Shown here: positions 1 to 6,521 of the stretch, piece after piece
How positions within the stretch are numbered: position 1 is the first letter of the stretch
How the letters are laid out: every line of letters begins with the position of its first letter
Assembly: GCA_964488495.1 (NCBI GenBank)
Contig: CAZAUQ010000028.1
Coordinates: 1-30,307, forward strand
Reading direction: 5' to 3'
DNA length: 30,307 bases
DNA from: UBA1402 sp964488495
Lineage (GTDB): Bacteria; Bacteroidota; Bacteroidia; Bacteroidales; UBA1402
Position numbers and translations under genes: made by a program
Notes under the pieces: model-generated
Databases searched by the model: none
What the model was told of the DNA's origin: nothing
The model's input: the letters and a program-made list of their open reading frames with translations, nothing else

Positions 1-440
1 TTCCTCTTTACGCGGCATCGAGGCTGATAACACGGGCTTATCAGCCTCAGCTCGACAAGTTGGGAATAACCTATCCACAATACCTGGTGCTGATGGTTTT
101 GTGGGAAACAGACGGCATTACGGTGAACGAGATTGCGCAGAAACTCATTCTGAACACCAATACCCTTACTCCGCTGCTCAAACGCATGGAGACCCAGGGT
201 ATTGTCAGGCGGCAACGCTCCGGACAGGACGAGCGCAAAGTGCTTATCAGCCTCAGCGAGCAGGGTCGCGACATGCGGGTGCAAGCCGCCGCCGTCCCCC
301 TGGAACTCATCAAAGAGCTGGAGCACAGCCCGCTCTCGCTGGCCGAACTGATCGATATGAAAGACAAGCTCCACCGGCTCATCGATTTTATGAACGGGGC
401 AAGCAGTTCCGATCCGGGCCGGGCTTGTTTAAAAGATTAA
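1..440 (+). CDS. MarR-family regulator, OhrR-like (5' end off window)
   Basis: Likely a redox-sensing winged-helix repressor of the OhrR branch of MarR. The frame is open from the first base, and the visible protein begins PLYAASRLITRAY, continues into GITYPQYLVLMVLWE and then the winged helix with TLTPLLKRME and the DERKV wing. In OhrR proteins the segment just before PLYAASR normally reads LCF and carries the peroxide-sensing cysteine; that codon lies just outside the window, so the sensing residue cannot be checked. A TTG at 60-62 is not a credible start because the conserved helix lies upstream of it. The stop is at 438-440. The next two genes, an SDR oxidoreductase and a VOC protein on the same strand, are plausible targets or operon partners, which is inference. 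The tail after the dimerisation helix is short and ends GRACLKD. Confidence 0.85.
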   Translation, partial: PLYAASRLITRAYQPQLDKLGITYPQYLVLMVLWETDGITVNEIAQKLILNTNTLTPLLKRMETQGIVRRQRSGQDERKVLISLSEQGRDMRVQAAAVPLELIKELEHSPLSLAELIDMKDKLHRLIDFMNGASSSDPGRACLKD

Positions 441-452
441 TCTGTATATTTG
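424..452 (+). promoter_or_regulatory. Bacteroidota-type promoter before the SDR gene
   Basis: A perfect TAnnTTTG -7 box, TATATTTG, lies at 445-452, with CTTG at 424-427 as a possible -33 box and a 17-bp spacer, slightly short of the usual 19-21. It overlaps the end of the MarR gene and would start transcription about 25 bases before the SDR ATG at 482. It suggests the SDR-VOC pair can be expressed separately from the regulator. Confidence 0.4.
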
Positions 453-481
453 CGCCTTGTTTCAAGCTAACGAACAAGCGA

Positions 482-1360
482 ATGGATTTTAGAGGAAAAA
501 CCATCTGGATCACCGGGGCCGCCTCGGGAATGGGCAGGGCGCTGGCGCTGGAACTGGCAAAATACGGAACTAAACTTATTTTGACCGACCGCGACGCAGA
601 GGGCCTAAAGCTGGTCACTCTGGAAGCTCGGCAGCTAGCTGCCCGGCAAGTTCACACACCTGCAGACCGGGAGTTGCAGAAACCTTCAACACAGTCAGCT
701 CAGCAGCCGGGCGATTCCGGCGGCACTACTATCTATCCCATGGTGCTGGACATGGCCGACAGCCGCGCCATAGAGCAATGCCTGGCCCGTTTGCCCGAAT
801 TGGGCCTGAGGGTGCAGGCTTTGTATCAGTTTGCCGGCATCAGCCAGCGTTCGTTACTGGTGGAAACTCCTCTGGAAAACGACCGTAGAATAATGGAAAT
901 CAACTATTTTGGTCCTGTCATCCTGGCTAAGGCTTTGTTGCCTCAGATGATTGCCGGGGGCGGGGGGCAGTTGGCCGTGGCCTCGAGCCTGGTGGGAAAA
1001 TTCGGTTTCCCTTACCGTTCGGCGTATTCGGCTTCCAAACATGCCCTGCACGGCTTTTTCGAAACTCTGGCAGCTGAACATTATCAACAAGGCCTCCGTG
1101 TGAGCATTATCATCGGAGGGCGTATACGTACAAATATTTCAAAGTTTGCACTCGACAAGGACGGCCGCGAACACGGCCGCATGGATCCCGGCCAGGCCGG
1201 GGGCATCAGTCCCGAAAAAGCAGCCCGACAGATTTTGCGGGGCTTGCGCAAACAAAAAGCCGAGATCCCCGTGGGCGGCAGCGAATTGCTGATACTTAGC
1301 ATCCGGCGCTTTTTCCCTGCCCTGCACCGGAGGCTGGTACGCAAAATCAAGCCCATGTAG
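482..1360 (+). CDS. Short-chain dehydrogenase/reductase (SDR)
   Basis: A classical SDR of 292 residues, predicted NAD(P)-dependent and cytosolic; the substrate is unknown. The Rossmann motif TGAASGMG is at residues 11-18. Catalytic residues fit Asn141 (INYFG), Ser169, Tyr182 and Lys186 (YSASK). The chosen start is the ATG at 482, because it begins directly before the first beta strand and 30 bases after a -7 box; the open frame further upstream is out of frame with MarR. Two oddities are visible. Residues about 48-84 form a Gln/Ala/Pro-rich insertion between beta-2 and beta-3, where SDRs are usually shorter. The usual NNAG motif reads QFAG (116-119), and the usual PG after beta-6 reads GG (212-213). 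The VOC gene follows after 44 bases on the same strand, so the two are probably co-transcribed. Confidence 0.85.
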   Translation: MDFRGKTIWITGAASGMGRALALELAKYGTKLILTDRDAEGLKLVTLEARQLAARQVHTPADRELQKPSTQSAQQPGDSGGTTIYPMVLDMADSRAIEQCLARLPELGLRVQALYQFAGISQRSLLVETPLENDRRIMEINYFGPVILAKALLPQMIAGGGGQLAVASSLVGKFGFPYRSAYSASKHALHGFFETLAAEHYQQGLRVSIIIGGRIRTNISKFALDKDGREHGRMDPGQAGGISPEKAARQILRGLRKQKAEIPVGGSELLILSIRRFFPALHRRLVRKIKPM

Positions 1361-1404
1361 ACCGGGGAGCAAAGTCTGTTTTTAAGCCATCAACAATCCA
1401 TAGC

Positions 1405-2469
1405 ATGACAAAAAGAATCAACGGAATACAACAATTGGGAGTGGGGGTCGATGACCTCCGGTCGGCTTTTAGCTGGTATCGTCAGCACTTGGGCATGGAC
1501 GTGCGCATGTTCGAAGAAAAAGCCGTGGCCGAACTGATGCTGCCTCATACCGGGGGCAAAAGCCGCGAACGCCACGCTCTGCTGGCTCTGAATATGGAGG
1601 GCGGCGGTGGTTTAGAGATCTGGCAGCACACGGGCAAAAAACCCGAAGCAGCAAAAGATCCTCTGCAACTAGGCGATTGGGGCATCAATATCGGCAAACT
1701 CAAAACCACCAATGTGCACAGGTCTTATGCGCGTTTCAAAGCTCAGGGCCTGGAGCTCTTTTCTGAGCCTGGCACCGATCCGGTCGGTCGATGGCATTTC
1801 TACCTGCGCGATCCTTTTGGCAACCATTGGGAAGTGATGGAGCATCCTTTTGTGTTCTTTCCTCAGCAACAACAGGCCAACGGCGGTGTATCGGGGGCGG
1901 TGATAGGGGTCAGAAACATCGAAGAGAGCCTCCGGGTGTACCGCGATATTTTGGGCTACGACGAGCTGATTTATGACCAAAGCGGCCTGTTCGATGATTG
2001 GCAGGGTCTGCCCGGAGCCGGGGGCCAATTCCGTCGTCTGCTGTTGACGCATTCCAAACACTACCAGGGCAGCTTCAGCCCCTTTTTCGGACCTTCGTAC
2101 ATAGAGCTGATTCAAAGTCTGGACCGGCCCGCCCGCGGGGTGTTCGATGGACGCATCTGGGGAGATCCCGGTTTTATGCATCTTTGTTACGACATCAACG
2201 GTATAGACGAGCTCCGAGACGAAGTGCGCCAAAAAGGCTTTCCTTTTACCGTGGACAGCGCCAAGGCTACCGAGAGTTTTGACATGGGCGAGGCTGCGGG
2301 CAATTTTTCCTATATTCAGGCTCCCGAAGGCACCTTGATCGAGTTTGTGGAAACCCACAAAATTCCCCTGCTCAAAAAAATAGGCTGGTACCTCAATTTG
2401 CGCAAAAGAGGGGAACGTCCGCTGCCTCGTCTGCTGTTGAGGATGTTTGCTTTTATGCGGGTAAAATAA
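1405..2469 (+). CDS. Two-domain VOC (glyoxalase/dioxygenase fold) protein
   Basis: A 354-residue protein with two tandem VOC modules, about residues 5-150 and 162-320. The first ends RDPFGNHWEVME (135-146) and the second QAPEGTLIEFVETHK (305-319), the typical last strand of the betaalphabetabetabeta unit with its acidic metal ligand. His259 in FMHLCYDI is a further likely ligand. The family includes glyoxalases, extradiol dioxygenases and epimerases, and I cannot choose among them from sequence. A basic tail (about 322-354, rich in Arg, Lys and Leu) follows the second module. No signal peptide is present, so it is probably cytosolic. It probably works with the preceding SDR, for example in clearing a reactive carbonyl or aromatic compound, which is inference. 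Start ATG 1405. Confidence 0.75.
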   Translation: MTKRINGIQQLGVGVDDLRSAFSWYRQHLGMDVRMFEEKAVAELMLPHTGGKSRERHALLALNMEGGGGLEIWQHTGKKPEAAKDPLQLGDWGINIGKLKTTNVHRSYARFKAQGLELFSEPGTDPVGRWHFYLRDPFGNHWEVMEHPFVFFPQQQQANGGVSGAVIGVRNIEESLRVYRDILGYDELIYDQSGLFDDWQGLPGAGGQFRRLLLTHSKHYQGSFSPFFGPSYIELIQSLDRPARGVFDGRIWGDPGFMHLCYDINGIDELRDEVRQKGFPFTVDSAKATESFDMGEAAGNFSYIQAPEGTLIEFVETHKIPLLKKIGWYLNLRKRGERPLPRLLLRMFAFMRVK

Positions 2470-2529
2470 GCTGCTGCAGCCATAAGTAGGTTGCCACAAT
2501 CAAAAATAGCTTGCCGTAGCCAAAATATA
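2470..2529. repeat. Three imperfect ~20-bp tandem repeats between convergent genes
   Basis: Three related units fill the gap between the VOC stop and the DUF4861 stop: 2470-2488, 2489-2508 and 2509-2529. The shared pattern is roughly GSTTGCC-x3-A-x-CCAAAAATA, and the first unit is the most diverged. No hairpin with a T-run is visible. The role is unknown. Confidence 0.45.
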
Positions 2530-2537
2530 CCTTCCGC

Positions 2538-3263
2538 TTAGTTGAGACAGGTAGCTCTAAGACTGACTTGCAGGGGCTCCCTTAGCTTCAGGGCGAAGTC
2601 TTTCATATAGGCTGTCCAGGCTGCGAGATCCTGAAAACCGCCCTTGCTCCAGCCGCCTCCGGAATAATACACAAATTCCTTGCCGATGGTGGCCTTGCTG
2701 CTGTTGAGCACGTGGCCCCGGGCGATGACTGCCTGCTCTGAACCTTCGGGCATGAGGCTGCCCAGGAAAATGATGCCGTTTTCGTCGTTTTCGGGTTCGG
2801 CATAGGCTACATAACCCAGCGTTTTATCGTAAGCGATGCTGTTGCAGTCGTCAATACTGTGCAATTCTTTTTTGCCTGGTTTCTTTTGTTCAAAGCCTCT
2901 GAAAGGAAAGCCGGCAGCTACTGGAATCACTTCGCCGTCGTTGCCTTTATAGATAACGCTGAATTTGTTGAGCTGTGAACCGGCATCGAGGCTGATGATG
3001 CGTGTTTCGCTCAGGGCTTTGCTGTTGCAGTCGTAGGCTTCGTATTCCAGGGCAAAAGTGGTGCGAATGGGGCCGTTTTCCAAAATTTTGTAAGAAACAA
3101 AGTTATTACCAACCAGCCAGAGTTTGTCGTCGACGTAGGGAGCCAGGGCTCCGGCACCCAAAGTCGTGCCTACGGCATAGAAATCGAGGCCTTCGCCGTT
3201 GTCGTGGTGATAGGTGGATTTACCGTCGAATTCGTCCTGATACCATTGCTGGGTGACCAGTTT
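2538..3263 (-). CDS. DUF4861 family protein, C-terminal part (truncated by scaffold gap)
   Basis: The minus-strand frame stays open from the stop at 2538-2540 into the N run, giving about 241 visible residues and no certain start. Diagnostic stretches are YHHDNGEGLDFYAVG followed by TLGAGALAPYVDD, then FPFRGFEQK, LGYVAYAEPEND and VYYSGGGWSKGGF near the end; I recognise these as DUF4861. Members are often found in polysaccharide utilisation loci for uronic-acid polymers, and their activity is not settled to my knowledge. A TTG at 3159-3161 would give a shorter product, but the family sequence clearly continues upstream of it. The N-terminus, including any signal peptide, is lost in the gap. 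Proximity to pectin genes fits, but the gap means that linkage rests on the assembly. Confidence 0.7.
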   Translation of the reverse strand, partial: KLVTQQWYQDEFDGKSTYHHDNGEGLDFYAVGTTLGAGALAPYVDDKLWLVGNNFVSYKILENGPIRTTFALEYEAYDCNSKALSETRIISLDAGSQLNKFSVIYKGNDGEVIPVAAGFPFRGFEQKKPGKKELHSIDDCNSIAYDKTLGYVAYAEPENDENGIIFLGSLMPEGSEQAVIARGHVLNSSKATIGKEFVYYSGGGWSKGGFQDLAAWTAYMKDFALKLREPLQVSLRATCLN

Positions 3264-3363
3264 NNNNNNNNNNNNNNNNNNNNNNNNNNNNNNNNNNNNN
3301 NNNNNNNNNNNNNNNNNNNNNNNNNNNNNNNNNNNNNNNNNNNNNNNNNNNNNNNNNNNNNNN
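3264..3363. other. Assembly gap, 100 N
   Basis: Exactly 100 consecutive N, a common scaffolding placeholder for unknown distance. It cuts the DUF4861 gene and separates it from the promoter of the esterase gene. Any number of genes could be missing here. Confidence 0.95.
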
Positions 3364-3388
3364 GTACAAGTAGTTAAATAAGCAAACT

Positions 3389-3423
3389 TTTGTTAGCGTA
3401 TTAACAGCTAAATTGTAAATTTG
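3389..3423 (+). promoter_or_regulatory. Bacteroidota-type promoter before the esterase gene
   Basis: A -7 box TAAATTTG lies at 3416-3423 and a -33 TTTG at 3389-3392, spacer 23 bp, a little long. The ATG follows 33 bases after the -7 box. This would be the first promoter of the plus-strand pectin cluster after the gap. Confidence 0.4.
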
Positions 3424-3456
3424 CTGCACGAAAATGCTATTTAATAAAGGGTACTA

Positions 3457-4845
3457 ATGAAAACTAAAATTCTGATTTTTTGCTTCCTTTTGGGAACAAT
3501 CATGGCCTTGCAGGCCGAGAAAACCATCAAAGTGGCCTGTGTGGGCAACAGTATAACCCAGGGCGCCGCTATTGCCAATCAGCAGCGAGACAGCTACCCG
3601 GGTTTGCTGGGTCAGATGCTGGGCGAGGACTACGAAGTACGCAATTACGGTTACAGCGGACGCACACTCCTGAACAAGGGAGACCGTCCTTACATGAAAG
3701 AGCAAATGTTTAAGGACGCGCTGGCATTTGAGCCGGACATCGTTACCATCAAACTGGGAACCAACGATACCAAACCTTTCAATTGGGTGCATCATCACGA
3801 ATTTATGCGCGATTTGGAACAAATGGTCAATGCCTTCAGCCAATTAGACTCTAAACCGCAAATCTGGCTGTGCTATCCTGTGCCGGCTTTTCACTACGAC
3901 TGGGGCATCAACGACACCATCATCCGCGACCAGGTAATCCCCTACATTCGCAGGGTAGCCCAAAAATACGACCTGAACACCATAGATCTCTACACCCCTT
4001 TTATTGGCAAAGGCCATTTGTTTGCCGACGGTATCCATCCCAACGAAGAGGGTGCTCTGATGCTGGCCAAAGAAATTTACCGGGCCCTCAAAGGCGGGGA
4101 AGTACCGGCAAGCTACCGTCCCCAGGCTTATCCCGGCGTTCGTTCCGACTGGCAGGGCTACGAACGCTACGATTTCAATTTCAAAGAGAAACAGGCCATA
4201 CTGGTAGTGCCCAACCAGGCTGCACAGGGCAGGCCCTGGATCTGGCGGCCGGCTTTTTTCGGGGCCTTTCCCCGGGTCGACCTGGCCTTGCTGGAGCAGG
4301 GCTATCATGTAGCCTATTTTGAGCTCGATAACGAATTTGCCAACCCGGCCTCGCTCAAAGCCGGGGATGAATTTTACAAGTATATGGTTAAGTTTTATAC
4401 TTTGTCGCCCCGGGCAGTGCTCGAAGGCTTCAGCCGTGGTGGTCTCTATGCCCTTAACTGGGCCCTGAAATACCCCAAAAAAGTGGCCTGCCTCTACCTG
4501 GATGCCCCCGTTTGCGATGTATACAGCTGGCCGGGCAAAAAAAGCCCCGAGCAACAGGACTTCCTGAAAAAATGGAATCTCAGCGAAGAACAGCTGGACC
4601 AATTTAAAGCCAATCCTGTTGATAATCTGGAGGCCCTTACCGCCACAAAGATTCCCCTGATACTGGTGGCGGGTACCAAAGACAAACTGGTGCCTTACCA
4701 AAAAAACGGAGCCCTTTTGTATAAAGCCTACAAAAAGGCCGGCCTCGAAGTAAAGCAAATCCTGAAAAGAGGCAAGGGGCATCATCCGCACAGTCTGGAA
4801 GATCCGGCAGAAATAGTGGCATTCATTTTGGAGCACAATAAATAA
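3457..4845 (+). CDS. Two-domain esterase: SGNH hydrolase plus alpha/beta hydrolase
   Basis: A 462-residue secreted protein with a signal peptide (1-20, ending ALQA). Residues 24-212 form an SGNH/GDSL hydrolase with block I GNSIT (nucleophile Ser32), block II Gly69 in YSGRT, block III GTND (101-104) and block V DGIHP (Asp191, His194). Residues about 235-460 form an alpha/beta hydrolase with nucleophile elbow GFSRGG (Ser326), an acid at Asp409 in GTKDKLVP and a His in GHHPH (441-445). Both catalytic sets look complete. SGNH enzymes beside pectinases usually remove acetyl groups from rhamnogalacturonan or other glycans; the second domain could be another esterase acting on acetyl, methyl or feruloyl groups. 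GH28 follows after about 150 bases on the same strand, with its own promoter. Specificity of either half is inferred from context only. Confidence 0.85.
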   Translation: MKTKILIFCFLLGTIMALQAEKTIKVACVGNSITQGAAIANQQRDSYPGLLGQMLGEDYEVRNYGYSGRTLLNKGDRPYMKEQMFKDALAFEPDIVTIKLGTNDTKPFNWVHHHEFMRDLEQMVNAFSQLDSKPQIWLCYPVPAFHYDWGINDTIIRDQVIPYIRRVAQKYDLNTIDLYTPFIGKGHLFADGIHPNEEGALMLAKEIYRALKGGEVPASYRPQAYPGVRSDWQGYERYDFNFKEKQAILVVPNQAAQGRPWIWRPAFFGAFPRVDLALLEQGYHVAYFELDNEFANPASLKAGDEFYKYMVKFYTLSPRAVLEGFSRGGLYALNWALKYPKKVACLYLDAPVCDVYSWPGKKSPEQQDFLKKWNLSEEQLDQFKANPVDNLEALTATKIPLILVAGTKDKLVPYQKNGALLYKAYKKAGLEVKQILKRGKGHHPHSLEDPAEIVAFILEHNK

Positions 4846-4867
4846 AGAGCAGACAAAACAGCCGCAG

Positions 4868-4950
4868 CGGCTGATTTAACACGGCTGATTTAACACGGCT
4901 GATTTAACACGGTTGAATTAACACAGCTGAATTAACACGGTTGATTTTTG
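4868..4950 (+). repeat. Six tandem 14-bp repeats ending in a promoter -33 box
   Basis: The unit CGGCTGATTTAACA occurs at 4868-4881, 4882-4895 and 4896-4909 without change. Variants follow at 4910-4923 (CGGTTGAATTAACA) and 4924-4937 (CAGCTGAATTAACA), and a last partial unit at 4938-4950 ends TTTTTG. That last TTTG is the -33 box of the GH28 promoter. A short palindrome, CAGCCGC-A-GCGGCTG (4859-4873), overlaps the first unit. This could be an array of regulator sites or a slippage-prone tract; neither is shown. Confidence 0.85.
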
Positions 4951-4977
4951 TTCTTTAGCAGATAATAAATATCTTTG
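4947..4977 (+). promoter_or_regulatory. Promoter of the GH28 gene
   Basis: TTTG at 4947-4950 and TATCTTTG at 4970-4977 are separated by 19 bp, a full match to the Bacteroidota -33/-7 consensus. Transcription would start near 4983, just before the ATG at 4999. This rules against an upstream TTG at 4975, which lies inside the -7 box. Confidence 0.65.
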
Positions 4978-4998
4978 CTGCTGTTATTAACCTTAGTT

Positions 4999-6441
4999 AT
5001 GAAAACACTGTATACACTTAGCCTGCTTCTTTTGGCCTTGATTCTCACGGCCTGTCAGCCAAGTCAGATTCGGAACGGTATTCCCAATTTTCCCTGGATA
5101 GCCGAATGTGGTTCCCAGACCCAACCTCCTGTGGATAAAAAGTTTATGGCCAACGATTACGGTGCGGTGGCCGATACTGCGCAGCTCAGTACCGCAGCCA
5201 TTCAGCAGGCCATCGATGCCTGTGCCGCGGCCGGCGGAGGCATGGTCAGTTTCGAACCCGGCACTTACAGCATGGGTTCGGTTTTTCTCAAAAGCAATGT
5301 TAATCTGAACATTCCCGAGGGGGTCACTATTCTGGGCAGTCAAAACATCCAGGATTATCCTCTGATTTTTACCCGGGTGGCCGGCATCGAAATGGAATGG
5401 CCGGCGGCGCTGATCACCGCTATGGATCAGGACAACGTGGCCGTTTCGGGCCGTGGCCTGGTAAGCGGCCGTGGCAAGGTGTTCTGGGACAGTTACTGGG
5501 AAATGCGCCGCGAATACGTGCCCAAAGGCCTGCGCTGGATAGTCGATTACGACTGCAAAAGGCCGCGATTGCTGCTTATGCAGAATTGCAGCAATGTCAC
5601 GTTGAGCGAAACCAAATTCATCGAAGCCGGTTTCTGGACTGTGCATATTTTGTATTCTACCCTGGTGACCATCAAAGACCTGATCATCGACAACAACAAT
5701 GCCGGCAAAGGCCCAAGCACCGACGGCATAGACATAGATTCATCCAACCGGGTGCTGATTGAGGATTGCGACATCAGTTGCAACGACGACAATTTCTGCC
5801 TCAAAGCCGGCCGCGATGCCGACGGCCTGCGGGTGAACCGTCCCACCGAATACGTGGTGATCCGCAACTGCATTGCCCGCTACGGCGACGGCCTCTTTAC
5901 CTGCGGCAGCGAAACCTCGGGCGGTATCCGCAACGTGGTAGCTTACGATCTCGAAGCCATAGGCACCAAGATTGGCTTGCGCTTTAAGTCGGCCTATACG
6001 CGGGGTGGAGTGGTCGAGGATATTTACCTGGCCAACATCAAAATGAGAGGCCTCAGAGAACCTTTACAGATCAACCTCAACTGGAATCCCAGCTACAGCT
6101 ATTCCAGCCTGCCCGAAGCCTACGACATCAACGAAGTACCTCCGCACTGGAAAGTAATGCTTACTCCGGTAGATCCCCCTGAACTGGGTATGCCCAAATT
6201 CCGCAATGTTTATTTTACCGACATCAGGGCCGACAGCTGCTCAGTGGCTATCGTTTGCGAAGGAGCCGAAAAATCTACCATCGACCAGTTCCACCTGGAA
6301 AATGTGCATATCACCGGAGCCAAAGCCGGCCGCATTTACTGGGCCAATGACTGGGAACTGAAAAATGTGTGGATAGGCGGTGAAAAAGGCGAATTGGTGG
6401 ATATCCAGCATACGGTCAATGTACCCTTGTACCAACAATAA
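4999..6441 (+). CDS. GH28 polygalacturonase-like lipoprotein
   Basis: A 480-residue right-handed beta-helix glycosidase predicted to hydrolyse galacturonic-acid backbones of pectin. A lipoprotein signal peptide ends LTAC, with Cys19. GH28 landmarks are STDGIDID (240-247, Asp242), CNDDN (261-265, Asp263 and Asp264) and LRFK (327-330, in the place of RIK). The spacing of the three Asp residues, 21 then 1, is that of GH28. The usual GHG motif reads GDG (296-298) before FTCGSETSGG, so the conserved His appears to be Asp. The GSETSGG form is usual in exo-acting and rhamnogalacturonan-type GH28 members. The start is the ATG at 4999, downstream of a strong promoter. The next gene follows after 80 bases without a clear promoter, so they are probably co-transcribed. 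The exact substrate (homogalacturonan, or galacturonate-rhamnose linkages) cannot be fixed. Confidence 0.88.
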   Translation: MKTLYTLSLLLLALILTACQPSQIRNGIPNFPWIAECGSQTQPPVDKKFMANDYGAVADTAQLSTAAIQQAIDACAAAGGGMVSFEPGTYSMGSVFLKSNVNLNIPEGVTILGSQNIQDYPLIFTRVAGIEMEWPAALITAMDQDNVAVSGRGLVSGRGKVFWDSYWEMRREYVPKGLRWIVDYDCKRPRLLLMQNCSNVTLSETKFIEAGFWTVHILYSTLVTIKDLIIDNNNAGKGPSTDGIDIDSSNRVLIEDCDISCNDDNFCLKAGRDADGLRVNRPTEYVVIRNCIARYGDGLFTCGSETSGGIRNVVAYDLEAIGTKIGLRFKSAYTRGGVVEDIYLANIKMRGLREPLQINLNWNPSYSYSSLPEAYDINEVPPHWKVMLTPVDPPELGMPKFRNVYFTDIRADSCSVAIVCEGAEKSTIDQFHLENVHITGAKAGRIYWANDWELKNVWIGGEKGELVDIQHTVNVPLYQQ

Positions 6442-6521
6442 GATTGTATCAGCCATGATCGTAAGTACCGCTTATTGGCATTGTTTAATAATGAAAACGC
6501 AGACCTGAATCCGCAACAAGC

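Noticed and set aside
101..481. Extended N-terminus for the SDR
   Set aside because: The frame is open through the MarR region, but it reads as an out-of-frame shadow of MarR; the SDR fold starts at the ATG at 482.
1669..2499. Minus-strand open frame (276 codons) opposite the VOC gene
   Set aside because: Antisense to a gene with two clear VOC modules, no recognisable family.
3220..3429. Minus-strand open frame bridging the N run
   Set aside because: It exists only because N is read as unknown residues; nothing supports coding across the gap.
3844..4836. Minus-strand open frame (330 codons) opposite the esterase gene
   Set aside because: Antisense to an alpha/beta hydrolase with intact motifs; no domain recognised in it.
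4868..4950. CRISPR array
   Set aside because: The 14-bp units are contiguous with no spacers, and no cas gene is present; this is a simple tandem repeat.
4975..4998. Earlier TTG start for GH28
   Set aside because: It lies inside the -7 promoter box and would add residues before a complete lipoprotein signal peptide.
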